A stretch of DNA of 64,000 nucleotides from Circinella minor (lineage: Eukaryota; Mucoromycota; Mucoromycetes; Mucorales; Lichtheimiaceae). The position numbers and the translations under genes are program-made. The notes under the pieces are model-generated. The model was not told the DNA's origin. It saw only the letters and a list, made by a program, of their open reading frames with translations, and did no database searches. Shown here piece by piece: positions 24,937-38,990 of the stretch (its first letter is position 1; the number at the start of each line of letters is the position of its first letter). The stretch covers positions 40,351-104,350 of the forward strand of contig JAEPRB010000143.1 of NCBI GenBank assembly GCA_016758965.1. The letters are read 5' to 3'.

Positions 24937-26936
24937 TATTATTATTAATTATTTAATCAACATAATAATTTAATCCACCTTTTTATTTATCCTTTTTTTT
25001 TTATCCGGTTCCTTATTACCTCCCTTAATCTATTACAAAAACTTTCTTTTTATATCTTTATTTACTCTTCGTACTGGTTTGCGATTTCTCTTTTACATAT
25101 GATATAAATATATTACTTATTCTCCATCCCCCTTTTTTTTTTGTCTTTATATTTCCCCCCCCAAATACCTGTAGTATTATTTAACATCAATTAACTTATT
25201 ATTACTCTATATTATGACTTTACGTACTACCAATATTTTTTTTTCTTACGAAAAAAAAAAGATAAAAAAGAAATTAAAATAAATTTTAAAATATCTTATA
25301 CAGATTATAATAGTTGTATATCTCAAAAAATATAGGGAATCGATTTTGTGATGATATGTATATGTGATGTGTACGTAACACAATTAACGAACCAATATCA
25401 TTTATAAGGAAATTAACCAGTAAAAAAGAATGTTTGCATTAAACTAGATCAATCAACAATCGGATTATGTAAGAAAGAAGGAAAAAAAAAGTTTCATGGT
25501 AAATGTGATTATCAGCTTTTCTTTCTCAGGCTTATTATAATGCAGAATATAAGGATTTTTGTCTATTTTATTCTAGGCATGACATTTTATAATATTCTCT
25601 TCCTTTTTATCATTGAACTTACTCTTTCAATCCCATATTGAAAAAATTAATGATAAGTTATTCCTTAATTATTTATAAAATGTGTTGTTATATATATTTT
25701 ATTTAAAGAAAAACTTCTGCATTTTCTATTTAGGAGCAATTTATTTCCGAGATCCCATAATAATAGTATGAATTCTCTTTAGTTTTTTTAAAACTTTGTT
25801 CTTCAATTGCCTTTTATCAATATAACATTTTCATTATACGTAAAAAAGATTCAAATTACATCATCATACTGTACTTTGAACAAAGTATTAAATTAGGTAG
25901 CCCGTAGTCAAAAAGCTTTTTTTTTTCTGTACAAGTCCAACTTCGATAAGAACGGTAGAATAAGCTTCATTAGCAAACCTAAAAAAAAACTGCGTATAAT
26001 TGTAATCCATTATTTGATACCCTCTACATCAGGATAAATCAATTATATTTCACTTTTCTATTTATCCTTTATCCACATGTTACTATTTAAGTACGTAACC
26101 AAATGTCTCTACTACTGTAACTATTTCAAGTGGATATGCAGGACGATGACATTATTAATAGTAATGAGGCAGTATGGAAAACTCTTTTGTAGTAAATATG
26201 TTGTATTATATAACAAGTTTTTTGAATGCATAATCAGTTGAACAACCAGCCCATGTTGGGCAACGTATTTTCTTCCAATATTACGCATTTATTCTTTGAT
26301 CCATATTAGGATATACATGAGATATCTTTTTAACCAATGATAAGGCCAAATTGCCAATAGCCAGATTAAATACTTAGAGAATCCAAGAAAATACGGAGCG
26401 AATTGACAAAAGTAGAGGTAGATATAAGATTGGATTGAGGATGTGCCTTATGGATGATATCATAAATGCCTTCTGTCAATAAGGTGTCAGAACCGTATAA
26501 TTCAAATTTACTGAACAGGCAGCTGGAGAGTCATGGTTTAATATTGACGTAAAGCTACTAAACGCAAATTCGTTTCCCAGACAACAAAAAATCTTTTAAA
26601 TGTAACGCAAAAAGATTAATAGAAAACCCAACCTTTCACTTTTTTTTACCAGGATCAACTTATCTTTGGAACAAATAATTTAATAATAAAGTACGAAATT
26701 CGATCATAACTAATAAGCTACCTTATTATATCATTCACAAATATTCATTGATTATTCTCTTTCTCACACCACCTTTTTTTCTTTCTTTCACCTTATTATC
26801 ATACAGACAAAAAAAAACGTAATTCATATAAAATAACAAAAAGAAACTGAATATCCCATTATTTGAAGTTGAATTTTTTAAATGCTACAATTTATTATAT
26901 GCAAAATGATACAATTTTTTATTGTAAACGTCGCAT
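24937..26936. other. Spacer between the sugar transporter and uS10
   Basis: 2 kb AT-rich convergent spacer. No open frame with a protein-like composition was found on either strand. Long A and T homopolymers are frequent. Confidence 0.55.
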
Positions 26937-27783
26937 TTAAGCAATGGTAACTTCGACCTATTTAAAAACAAAAACAAATAAGAAGAAATACATTAATGTT
27001 TATTCAATTGTGTATTTTTTTTCTACAAAACCACGATCCTCAAACAATCAAAAAAAAAACTTTTTTTTATATCTTACCTCAACTCCAGGTTCAATGCTGA
27101 TGGAGGTGATTTGCTTGACGATCTCGGAAGGAGAGTGCAAGTCAATCAAACGCTTGTGAATTCTCATCTCGAACTTGTCGAAAGTTTCGGAACCGTTACC
27201 ACAAGGAGACTTACGGGTGGTGATGCGAAGAACCTTGGTAGGAAGACGAACGGGACCCTTAACCTTAAGTTGCTTATCCTTAGCACGTTGGATAAGATCA
27301 GCAGAGACTGTTTTTATTATGAGTTTTTAGTGAGCAAACTTGAATTTTTTTTTTTGGGGGGGAGGGGTTAAAAATCCTCACTTACCCTTTTCAAGGTTCT
27401 TGACGTTGCGGGAAGTCAAGGTGATTCTGATACGGTGAATCCTATTAAGTACAACAGAAAGGTAGAAGATAGGTTGAAGGGAGTGGAAGGATATACATAA
27501 CGCGTTTTAATATATAGAAAAAAAATTATTTTTTTTGATAACATTTTTCACAAACGTGTAATAAGTTGATCAAAGCCACCCAAACCAAACCCCCAAGAAA
27601 AAAGAACTTTTAACTTACTTGACTTGGGCTTGTTCTTCCAAACCGGGCTTTTGGGCAGAGGACTTAGCCTATTTAAAAATAATCCATAATTATTTTTAAT
27701 ATATTTTATATATTCAAATTTAATTCATTGCAAAGATGGGTTGATTTTAGATATGTTGGATAGGTACGTACGACAGCAGACAT
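26937..27783 (-). CDS. RPS20: 40S ribosomal protein uS10 (S20)
   Basis: Small-subunit ribosomal protein of the head. Five exons on the minus strand: 27783-27772, 27668-27619, 27441-27386, 27307-27078, 26957-26937, totalling 122 residues. Recognisable blocks: [79 protein letters not shown], ending EPGVEVEVTIA. The first exon has only four codons (MSAV), a layout common in fungal ribosomal protein genes. Its start codon lies 230 bp from the divergent mevalonate kinase start. Confidence 0.98.
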
Positions 27784-28013
27784 GTTGAGAATGCGAGAAA
27801 GAGGGAGTTTTCATGATTGCAGGTTGGAAATTTTTTTTTGTAGTGGTGTGACGATGAAAAAAATGAAATTTTAAATCGCAGCCAGGAACCAACCTTCAAT
27901 GTTACCATGACAACCTGTACGTTTTCTTAACCTATTAATTACTGCTTGTCCACTCCCTCACCTACCTTTTATTCTCTTTCTTTTTTTTTTTATACAAAAC
28001 TTTTTTTTAAGCA
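27784..28013. promoter_or_regulatory. Shared divergent promoter region of uS10 and mevalonate kinase
   Basis: Only 230 bp separate the two start codons, so both promoters must lie here or overlap the first introns. The half next to uS10 is GC-balanced, while the half next to mevalonate kinase is a C/T-rich tract (27945-28010) leading to its ATG. No specific factor site can be named. Confidence 0.6.
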
Positions 28014-29727
28014 ATGACTCAAACTGATAGACGAGTACTTATTTCAGCACCTGGAAAAGTTATTCTTTTTGGAGAACATGCTGTTGTACATAAAAAGGTA
28101 AAACCGTTTGCTAATCGGCTTATTTTAGTTCTTTTTGGACTAAAAAATAACTGACTTTTTTTTTCTTCGAGATGACAGCTTGCTGTTGCCGCTTCACTTG
28201 GTCTTCGAACCTATTTACATCTTGAAGAAAATGAAACTGGACAATGTCGATTACATCTTCCTGATGTTGACATTGACTTAACATGGCCATTATCTGAACT
28301 TTCTCTTAACGTTGATCGCAAAGCTTTAGGTAATAATAATAATAATAGTAACAAAAACTCTCTCTCTTCGCGTCTCCCTCTCCCCCGTTTCTATATTAAT
28401 TTATTCTAATATGTGTGATTTAACATGATATGACGGGTGTTAATATATCAAAAAACGAAAGTATTTAAATTTTGATTTGTTTTTGGAATAATAGATACGG
28501 ATCATCCAGATAATATTCCTGAAGAAATTAAACAACAGTTTGAAAGCTGGATGGGTGTCACAACAAAAGAAAACCAACGAAGAGCAGTACTTTCATTCCT
28601 TTACTTATTCTTTGTTCTTAAAACTGATAAGCCAGCCTCTTTTGGTTTTACAATCAGTACTCGATCTACACTTCCTGTCGGTGCAGGTCTTGGTAGTTCA
28701 GCTAGTTTTGCTTCATGTATTAGTACAGCATTACTTGTTCTTTTTAATCATATCCCTATTGGTTTTACTCAGTCTGAAAAAAAAGAAAGTTATTTGGACA
28801 CTATCAATCGATTTGCTTATAAAGCAGAACAAGTGATTCATGGTAATCCAAGTGGTCTTGATAATTCTGTTTGCGTTTTTGGTAAGTTGTCTTTTATCGT
28901 TTCATAAATCATTGTTATAAAAGTCTCATGTAATAATAAATTGATTTTTCTCTCTTTCAAAAAAAAAAATAGGTGGTGCTTTATCATTCCGAAGAGGCGA
29001 ACGATTTGTACCATTAGAAGGTTTCCAATCATTACAATTATTATTGACAAATACCAAGGTTCCTCGTTCAACAAATGCATTAGTTGCTGGTGTAGGTGCT
29101 AAAAAAGAAAAATACCCAAATGTGATTAATCCTATTTTGGATTCAATTGATAATATTTCATTACGTTGTTGTGAAGCATTTAAATCTGGTAGTAAAGAAG
29201 ACCTTGCTCAAGAATTGGAGGTAAAATAATAATCTATAATGTCTATATTTATAAATAATAAGACTCACTATTGTTATTATTATTATCTTTCTTTATTATA
29301 GGATCTTGTTGATATGAATCATTGTCTTTTACATGCCCTTGGTGTTAGTCATTCTAGTTTAGAAAAAGTTCGAGTTATTACTGAAGAATTTGGTGTAAAG
29401 ACTAAACTTACTGGTGCAGGAGGTGGTGGTTGTGCATTGTCAGTTATTCGTGATGGTAAGGAGCTTTTTTTTTATTGTATTGGATAAAGAAAGGAATTGT
29501 AAAACCTGATTTATTTATTTTTTTTGCTCCTTAAATTATTTTTTTTAGATGTAAATGTCGAGACAACGAATTTGGTAGCCAAAAAGCTAGCAGAAGAAGG
29601 ATATGATTGTTATCGTACATTATTAGGTGGTACTGGTGTTAATGCCGTTGTTTTAGGAGATGATTCTTTGGATCAAACTTGGTTATTGAATGCCGATCGT
29701 GAAACATTGGAATCTCACGCTATATAA
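28014..29727 (+). CDS. ERG12: Mevalonate kinase
   Basis: GHMP kinase that phosphorylates mevalonate with ATP in the isoprenoid and ergosterol pathway. Exons 28014-28097, 28179-28329, 28495-28881, 28973-29220, 29302-29455 and 29549-29727 give 400 residues. Motif 1 is APGKVILFGEHAVVHKK near the start. The ATP-binding motif is LPVGAGLGSSASFASC. The catalytic Asp segment is HGNPSGLDNSVCVFGG. The C-terminal GHMP motif is KLTGAGGGGCAL. Length and all motifs agree with eukaryotic mevalonate kinase. Convergent with the TFIIIC subunit gene, with about 550 bp between stop codons. Confidence 0.97.
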
Positions 29728-30276
29728 TGTTCCTCGCTCTCTCTCCCTCTATTTATCTTACACTTATTCAATCTAATATAAATCATTCATATATACACTT
29801 ATCTTTAATATACTACATTATTTATTCTTATCGTTTTAATAGTAGTTAATCATAAATTATAACCATCATAATTCTTTTTTAATACATAGATCTTTGTTAT
29901 AAGTTCGACTAAGATCAGTCTGAAACAATCGTTTATTTAGTTTTACCCTTGCTCTGTACTGAATATAATAATGTATTTCTTTAACCTTAACCTGTGATCT
30001 GTTTTGTTAAACTTTTAATATTTACGTTGTCAATGGAAAGTATTTAATTATGTAAATATCTTCAATACGTACGTACAAGCAGTAATTAGATATTAAATAT
30101 TTTTATTCGTGTTATTTATTATTATTTATATATAATTAATAACAAAAAAAGAATGCATTAAATGGTTTGTAATATATACATTGAAATGGATGATATAAAA
30201 AGTAAATGAATAAGTTGTATTTTTTAAAGCTAATGATTGGATAACAACTATACCAGTAGTTATTACGTATATAGAA
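29728..30276. other. Convergent spacer
   Basis: AT-rich 3' flanks of two convergent genes. No reading frame or structured element was recognised. Confidence 0.55.
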
Positions 30277-33200
30277 TTATACAGTACAATATTTTGCTAA
30301 TAACAGTTTTGCAAGATGAGGTGCACCACTTGTAACATAGATTAAATGTAAATTATAAGCAGCTTCTTTTTTAAAACTACTATCATCATCATCATCATCA
30401 TCCTCCTCTTCCATCTTATTATCTTCATATTCTTCATCATATTCATATATACTTTCAATACTTTCTTCAGAAATTTTGCCTTTTTCATTTGCTGATGACA
30501 TTACCAACACTCGTTCATAATGAGGCACTGCCAAATGTGTCAAACCTAAAATCATATCATTAATCAGTTATTATCTTATAAAGATATTATATATTTCAAA
30601 TAATTAACTTACCAAGAAGATGAAATGCACGACCAAAATTATATTCTGTTTCTTGACAATATCCACGTAATTTTCGATATTTATTCAAAAAGTAAAAACC
30701 CTTTTTTTTATATTTAATTTAGTAATTTCGGAATAGAAATATATTATTTTTTTTAAATATTTTTTACCTGCATAATTTGAAAGTGTCGATTAGTTGTTCT
30801 TCGATTCATTGCACGCATGAATAGTGTAACTGCAAGTGATAATGTATTAATTGGATCATTTGGTTCCAAAGCATAAGCACGCATTAAGAGTACTATAATT
30901 AAAAAGATAATTATTTAATATCCCCTCCAAGGTATTCTCCTGTTTTTTTTTTTTTTTAGTTTACTATCAAAAATATAGTTCACCCATATAAAAAATAAAA
31001 GACTTACAACATGCACCATTAAAAGTTTTACCAATAGTTAATTGAAATCCAAACATATTTAAATGAATAGGAATCGGTACTGTTGGTATTTCTTGACCGC
31101 GTTCGTGCATCGAAAGAACAGTTTGTCTATCTTGATCATCAGGTACTTCAAATAATTCATTAAAATTTAATCGAGCCATCGTAGCTGAAGGATCAGCCTC
31201 AATACCACTAATAGTGTCATTCATTGGTTTTATTGAACCCCTTTTGTTATATGATTTTTTTTTGGATTCTTCAATCAAAGAGGTATCAATCAAACGAACA
31301 GTACGCATCATATATTTCATATGATTAAATCCGGTGTATTGTAACAAAGAATTTGGACCACTTTATATATACATTAAAAAGATTTAGTATTCAAAGTTAC
31401 AGTAGTAAACTGCTTCTCTCTTCCTTTCTTTATATATATATATATATATATAGCTATAATCTAGATAGCTTTCATTTACCTCTTGGTAGTAGCAAGCATT
31501 AAATGATAAGGATATGGTTTAAATCGATCAATAGTCATAAACCATCGTTGGACTTCATACTTAATAACATCATTGTTATTGATCAAGGAACAACCTAAAT
31601 TTTTAAATATTAATATTACTATATCCTTTTTATATTAAACTAACTCTATCCTTTTTCTGACGTACCAAGTAATGCCAATTTGATTGCTTGAATTTTTTGT
31701 GGGTCATGATAAAATACATTAGCTTCAGAAACTCTTTTCAATACATCATATGCAGTTTCTGGTTGGGTCACTGCAAGCATATAACCATACTAATAAGACA
31801 AAATTAATTTTCATAATAACCATAATCATTATATTGTTAGAAAAAAACAATGGTTCTTTCTTTTACCTTGATAAATAAATCACACCATACGTCAAAAGAA
31901 GCTCCTCTAAATATACTGCCAGAACGGAATCTCTCATCTCGTTCGTCTTCATCCTTTCTACGTTGTATCTCTTCATCAGATTCATCTTCTTCATTATTTT
32001 CAACTTTTGTATCTACACGACCACGTAAACGTCTTGCCATTTGATGTGCTTCACGATCCAATGAACGTTTATCTTGTCGATGTAGTGTTCGATTAAAAAA
32101 TCCAGTTTCAGTATAGCGTCGTGACTAGATAAATGATAAGTTAGTATATATATTAAAAATAATGATAATGATATTTCCCTGATATATACTTACTCGATTA
32201 CTTGGATAAAATGCATTTGTACTAGTAAATTCATTATAAAGTTCTTGTGCGACATAAATATATTCACGCATAATTGGTTTGCTTGTTTCAATAACATTAG
32301 GAGCCAATAATGGATCCAATTCTGCAATTTTTGCAAAATTCATCATACAAAATCGATCTTTTTCTTCTTCTTGTCTTTTAAATTCATTTCGTCGTCGTCG
32401 ATAATATTCAACTTTTGTAATACGAACACCTGTTTCATCAAAAATAGATGCTTTTTCTCGTTGTGGTTTTTCATCTGTTGATGATTTTTTTATTTCCAAT
32501 TCTTGATTTCTCTTTTGTCTTTCTTCTTCTTTCTTTTTACGTCGTACTTCTCTGGTTTTTTGCATGACTATTGATAGAAATGAATAATTTGTTATTAAGA
32601 AGATTAGATAAAATTTTTATCTTTTTAATAACAATACCATAATTAGCAAGTTCTAATGCATGCTCTTCTTTTCCTTGTTCTTCATAAATAGTTGCCAATG
32701 ATAACATGACATCCATATTTTCAGGTTGTTCTTCCAATACTATAAAAAATAAATAAAGTTAATTGATATTCACTTTCTCATCTTTTCATATAATACATAC
32801 CATTGGAATAGAAAAGTGCTGCAGTTTCTAATTCACCTACTTGGTGATAACAATCAGCTGTTCGAATAAGTACATCAACTTCAATTTCCTAAATAATAAT
32901 ATAATAATAACCATTTAATAAATTTAATATTTGAAAACAATTAATCTATGTTCTCCGTAGGAAATATAGATACATTACATCGGATACATCAACAATTTTT
33001 TGAAAAACATTTAAAGCAGGTTCATAATGTCGTTTATCCATGTATGCATAAGCAATATCTTGATGTAAATCAGGATAAGTCGTTGCTGGATAATTTAAAA
33101 GATATTGAAAATGTTTCTATAAAAATTCGAAATTTAATAATCTTTCATAAAATCATTTCTACCTAAAACTTACTGCTGCTGTTCGAACATCACCAAGATA

Positions 33201-34703
33201 AACACGACAAACACCCATTCTAACACGTAATTCAATTGGAAAATCTGAACGTTCTTCGTTTTCAGGATCTTCAAAATATTCTTGATCATTATCACCATAA
33301 CTATCCCAATAGGTTTCATGTTGTCGATGTTGAACATATCGTATACCCGTTTTAATTGTTTCCAAAGATCGTCGATAATCATTTTGCATCAAATAAAGTT
33401 CACTTAACATATTAACTTCAGCATATCCAAATCGATCACTTAGTTCATCCTCCTCCTCCTGTCGTCGTTCTTCATCTTCATCTTCTTCTTTTTGAGTCGT
33501 ATCGTTTTCCATATGATATTCAACAGCCTTTTCATAAAGTTGAATGGCGTCTTTAACCATTCCTTTACGTCGATATAATCTAACTAATTCATTAATAGCC
33601 TTGAAATGATGAGGTACTAATTCAAGAACTTGTAAAAATCCATCAATGGCTTCATCCTCACGACCCATTTCCTTATAAATATAACTTCGATCCCAAAGTG
33701 CATCTAAATCTGTTGGATCAACTACTAATGCTTTTGTAAAACAATAAATAGCTTGTTGATTTGCATTTACATTGCTAAAAAAAAAAAAAAAAAGAGATTA
33801 TATAGGATTAATATCTTTCACAATAAAATAATTGCATGAATGGGATAAACAATTATACGGCAAAAAGAGAGAAAGAGGGTAATAAATTACATAGATTTTA
33901 CACCAAGTTCTTTCCATAAAAGTGAATCACTTTGATTCATATGTGCTGCAACCATCCGTAATTGAAGTGCCTTATCTTGATGACCCATTTCTTCATGTAC
34001 CAAACCCAATGTATTCCAAGCTTGATGAACGTTTGGATATTTCGTAATAAGGTTTTGTAAAAAATCAATGGCTTTACCATAATCTTGTGAAATATATAAT
34101 AAATTGGCTTCACCCAATAATTCTTTTACTTCAGGTGCTAATCGTTCTTCTCCTTGTAAAACTCGTCGTTTACTACCATGTCGAGTTTTACCGATACCCT
34201 TGGTAACAATAAGGTTATCTTCAAAATCTTCAAAATCTCGCGCTAATTCGTCAAGATCACCTGTTTTTAATTGTGTTCGTTTTTCTTTTGTACTATTCAA
34301 TAATTGACTATATAAAACAATTTAAAACTATTGTATAAGTATCCCGTTTTTTAATTGAACCATTTTTTTTTTTTAAAAAAAAAACGCGTTTTGTTGTTCT
34401 CGTTGTTGTCGATGCTGTTGTTCATAAAAAATCCACTGTTTTTTCTTTTCTGTTTAATAAACTTATTAAAATAAACACTTGCGTAATTTCGTCGTCCACA
34501 TTTTCGTCCCAATCTTCTTCTTCTTCAGAATCTTTTTCGTCATTCTCCATTATATCATCTTCATTATCTTTAAATGCTTCTTCTATATCGTCTAGATCCA
34601 TTAGATCTGTGCCTGAACCATATAACATTTTTTCAAGAAGTTTCTCCGTATCTCGACCAGCACCTCTTGATCGTGACGATCCTTCTTTAGAACTTTCTGC
34701 CAT
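30277..34703 (-). CDS. TFC4: TFIIIC TPR subunit (Tfc4/tau131, GTF3C3-like)
   Basis: Assembly subunit of RNA polymerase III factor TFIIIC. About 15 exons on the minus strand, roughly 1000 residues. First exons are 34703-34479, 34435-34386 and 34307-33891; a large TPR exon begins at 33774. The N-terminus is acidic (MDLDDIEEAFKDNEDDIMEN...DSEEEEDWDE). TPR blocks follow: LLGEANLLYISQDYGKAIDF, AWNTLGLVHEEMGHQDKAL, LWDRSYIYKEMGREDEAIDG, and INELVRLYRRKGMVKDAIQ. Further blocks are VMLSLATIYEEQGKEEHALE, a basic coiled stretch RRKKKEEERQKRNQELE, and an acidic loop (NEEDESDEEIQRRKDEDE). The C-terminus has LTHLAVPHYERVL, an Asp/Glu run and AYNLHLIYVTSGAPHLAKLL, all typical of this subunit. Exon joins after the fourth are read by eye. 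Confidence 0.92.
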
Positions 34704-35120
34704 GTGTATATATTTATATTTGTATTATTAAAAGAAAAAAAGTAAAGAGAAATATTTTTTTTAACATAATAGCAGGAATATTTTTAAAGTGAATGAATTT
34801 ATTTATTTGAACGGCCACTGAAAATTATGGTGTTTTTTTGGGGGGAGAGACAAAGAAAAACTGCTTATAACTAGAAATTATTAAAGATATTTTTAATTTT
34901 GTAATTAAAAATGAAAGAAATGGATAAAGTATGTAAATGATGTATGTTATATGGAAAGATATACGTTGAAATTATATGTTTTATTAGAGCGAAATTTAAC
35001 CAAGCACATGCTATAACAGCTTTTTTTCGCTCTTCAATGGCCGGGGGTCAGCAGGAAAAAAAAGTGTATAGGTAGAACGATAGTAGGTAAATGGAATATA
35101 TAACCAAAGGAAATTGATAA
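34704..35120. other. Boundary between conserved and repeat-rich parts
   Basis: AT-rich promoter side of the TFIIIC gene; no gene seen. Downstream of this point every gene-like sequence shows damage or belongs to repeated families until 63.3 kb. Confidence 0.5.
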
Positions 35121-37210
35121 CTTAGGAAGTAGAAATATAGAAATTATGGAAAAAGGAACGTGATAAAAGTAGTTTGAAGCGCTTGGTGTTTTTCAACGCA
35201 CGTATATCTTTAAAAGAGATGTAGTTGGTGCGGTTGAAAATTTCATCCACTGGAGCAAAGACAGACCAAGTTGATTTATTGGTGTACAATGGCGATATTT
35301 GTTCGAGTGATTCCACATGTGTATGTGGAAGGGTTTCTAAATGGAATAACAATTATTTTCAAGCCTATGATAAAATTGTGTATATACATTAATATTATTT
35401 ATAATATATCAATGTGGTTTCATGCCTTGTAAGTATTGTATCTATGAACGATATACTTTACCATATTGTAATATCCTGGTTGTACGTAGATAATCCTGGG
35501 TTTTTGCACACCTTCTGCCAAAGATTCCACCTTGTTTTTACTATGTTTTCGGCGCCACCTTTTGCACACACCCGATTTTTGCACTACTTTCGAGCCAAAC
35601 CCCACTTGTGCTGAAAGCGGGGTTCGACTGTATTACAGTATCTGTTGATGATATGGCTGGAATATCAACAACAGGAAGCGTATAAATCATGTCTATCAGA
35701 GCTTTCGATAGCTTCCAATCCCGTTAGTTTATCATTTGGACTTTGCTCTTTTCCTGCTTCACCTCCTCTAACTCCAATTCTTTTTCTTCTGATTATCATG
35801 TCAAGGCGGCGTCCTATTTTTTTTTTCTTTTCAAGTCACTATGACCTTGAGGAATACGGCTTAGGTTTTTTCTTGCTGATGATGAAATACTTGCTTTTTC
35901 TCCTCTATAAATTATTATAATAGATTAGTTAATGCTACCACCGAAAACTTACTTTTCAGCAAGTAAATTTACCGAGAAACTTTAACATTTGGCAAGTCGT
36001 CAAATGCTTTATCTACCATTGATCAAACTCGTCCAATAAGCCATGCTTCATTATGGTCTTCAGAATCCACATCCCCTGCTTCCATTTCATGTACTCTATA
36101 TCAATGATTGTTTATATTAGAATTATCATATATTAAACTAAAATTATTATTTTGTCTTACATGCTATGCATCAAAGATATCCTTGGATCAAACACAAAAC
36201 TTCCTCCGTGAATGGATGAATAATCCCATGTTTGTTGAGCAAAGACAATGTCGTGAGCTTATTGGAATGTTTTTTCCTAAAGAAATCTATGTATGTATAA
36301 TCAGTATGAGCTAACCTTCCAAGTATGACTTGAAGTATCCGAACAATTCATTCAGCATTAAAAAAAGTATTCTCTTTTTTACATGTTTTGTCCAAGCATC
36401 ACTGATTAATAGTCTACCATTAGACTAATGATATTCTATTGATATTCTATTGATAACCTTGTGCTATCTGATATAAATATGTGTAATAGTAAAAAATAGT
36501 TAAGGTATACACGTAATGTATATTCAAAAGGACTTACTGCTTTTTTTCCAAGCCCTTGCCATAATGGTGGAGTACATTTTCAACAGAACGACCGTTCCAT
36601 TCAAGCCTCCATTTTGAAGCAGTCATTCTTCGGAATACATTTTCAAACTCTTCGAGGCTTAACAGTTGTTTATTTTCTTGATTTTTCTATTGAAAATGTA
36701 TACAAAAACTATAATAAAATTTAGAATATACTTATACGATTGTTTTATGTACTCACCTTCGTTTTGGGACCTTTTCGGGTAAAGTTGGATAATAAGCTTG
36801 TAGGAACCTTGACACTAACATTAACCATGTCCTTGTTACTTCCATCTGATTCCTGGGCTTTGTCACTAATAATACTACTTGAACTACTACCACTATCATT
36901 TTCATTTTCAAGACCACTTTTATATAGATTATAGTAAGCAATAGGTTTTTTTTAAATATTAAGGTGCTTTGCGAGTAAAGTATAAAATTCTACTTACAGA
37001 TTTCCAACAGACCTGCTTCATCTCAATATTTGTTCTCCACTGAAACCGAACTCTCTTTCCGTTTACATACCATCGACTGTCAGTTGGGCTTTAGAAACCA
37101 CCTTTTCAGTTTCAAACTCTCTTTGCATCCAAAACATCCCCTCTGCATCAGATCCCTTTTTTAAGACTTGAATGCTGTCGATACTTGATGCTCTCAATAT
37201 GTAAGGACCT
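35120..37210 (-). pseudogene. Degenerate member of an unknown, repeated gene family (copy 1)
   Basis: Coding-like blocks on the minus strand appear in consistent order but are interrupted by stops and frame changes. From 5' to 3': ILRASSIDSIQVLKKGSDAE (about 37190), SRWYVNGKRVRFQWRTN (37070), NDSGSSSSSIISDKAQESDG (36900), LSLEEFENVFRRMTASKWRL with EWNGRSVENVLHHYGKGLE (36650-36550), and EAGDVDSEDHNEAWLIGRV then a stop then SMVDKAFDDLPNVKVSR (36080-35970). The last is GRRLDMIIRRKRIGVRGGEAGK (35810). The WxL...GRxVExV block matches the block WRLESGRIVEQVMMDHALGL of the copies at 48.4 and 60.1 kb. The family is repeated here; from memory such genes are common in Mucoromycota, function unknown. 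The tail near 35120-35350 is less certain. Confidence 0.55.
35500..35630. repeat. Possible solo element end within the copy 1 region
   Basis: Read on the minus strand it begins CAGTCGAACCCCGCTTTCAG (ending at 35630 on the plus strand) and continues with repeated GTGCAAAA and GGTG(C/G) words. CAGTCGAACCCCGC is a start I associate with pogo/Tc1-like terminal repeats. No partner terminus was found nearby. Confidence 0.35.
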
Positions 37211-38990
37211 GTACCAGTTTAGCAAAATACCAGTTTAACTTTTGCGAATCAACTACGAGCTATTTAGAACATACATATATAGTGGAAGATAAACTTTGAT
37301 TAGATTAAGATGAACAATATAAAAAAAACTGACAGTTCATATAATGCAATTAACTGCTTAATATAAGTAGTCTTGCTACTGTGGGCTTACCTTCTAGTGA
37401 TAAAAATGATAATACATCATGAAATATACGTATATATTGAGATTGAATCAATAATGAACTCACAACAAAGTGAGTATTACGTAATATAGAGCATGATCAG
37501 CATTTCAATAAATATGTAGAAAAGCATTATACTATCAGCATATTTACATAATATTTGATGATAAACAATTACAAGAAAAAAAGTTGAAGAAGAAGAAGAA
37601 GAAAGCATCTATGTAAAATTGGGAAGAAGGGACACTACTATTAACGAAAATCCTTATATTGGACCTACTTTAACTAGACCACTCCATCTCTTTTCATGTT
37701 CGAAGTCAGGAGTAAAGAAAGTTGAGTATATAACTGAAAAGGACTTGTAAATAGAACTTCTTTTTCTTCATGAAGTTGTCTTTTGTTAACATAAAAAAAG
37801 AGAAAAATGATGGGAAACAAAGAAAAAAAAAAGATCAAACAATACATAAGAATAAATATTTCCACTTGTTATGCAAACGATTTGACCAATTGAAAACAAA
37901 GAAAAGAACTGAGATAAGGTTTACGCAAGCTTGTATCAAAAGAGTAATAATAAGGTATAAAATAAAACGATAACTTACACTATTATGAATTTGGTAAATA
38001 CTTGAACAAGTTCATCGGATACCGGTTTAACAAAAAATTACTGTAATCCATAAGTTTTATTGAGAATATGATGCTATTGTATCTGCTATTGGCACAGTGC
38101 GTGTCATAATAGTTGAAATGTTTTAACAAAAGGTTGATAATGAAAGATTATGAGAGTTTGTGATAATTAACATCTGATTGTTCGCTGTTCATGGTATGAT
38201 GTGGAAATACTGTAATAAACAGGAATTGCTTCAGTTGATTATCTCGGTGGGGAACCTGCGTGCAGTTTCCTTATTTTATTCCAACTACGTAGATTTGAAA
38301 ACAAGGGGAAAAACTTGCTTCGTCTGAACCATAAGCATCTACATCAGAGATCAATACCCGTGGCTCTATATTGATGTACATGTGGTGTATGAAGAAACCA
38401 TCAATAAATATATCAAAAGTGGTAAACAAAACAGAAAGATAGCTTTCTTTTAGAAATGAAGAAAGCGTCTATTTTTTTTCCTACGTACTTACGGAAGCGT
38501 TTGATGTGACAAAGAGTTTCGTTATGTGAAATATGTTAAGAAGATAGTATAAAAATTATAATTAACTCAGTAATTACGTATGCGGGAGTCCTAATATTCA
38601 GGTATTGTACATCTGAATCCACAAAAGGAGAAGTTTTGATAAAGCTTACAAAAGGGAAATTAATATAAAGATTTATGTTTATGAAAGATAATTTGTTTAA
38701 AGACAACGAATAAAATTTAGTAAAAGAGAACTAAAGGAAAAAAGAACTGAAGAAAAGGTGGGTATTTATATACTGTAAAAATATGCAAAGCGGGATCCAA
38801 ACAAATTGTGTATAAGATCACTATACTATAATAAAGGATTATGTTTGGGACATGTGAAAATAAAAGAGAACTATAGTAATAATATGAATAGCCAGTAATA
38901 ATGATAATAATAACAATGAGTATGTTATTGTGTACGTATAAAGTAAAAAAAGGGGGTAACAGTGGGAACGTTACAATATGTTAGTATAGT
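37211..38990. other. Repeat-rich spacer
   Basis: AT-rich with a short GAA run near 37588-37600. Minus-strand fragments near 37975-38035 (VKPVSDELVQVFTKFII) may belong to the transposase relic to the right, but no continuous frame exists. No intact gene. Confidence 0.4.

Noticed and set aside
35610..35640. tRNA B-box-like GGTTCGACT
   Set aside because: No A box, no cloverleaf; it is the terminal-repeat-like CAGTCGAACCCCGC sequence read backwards.
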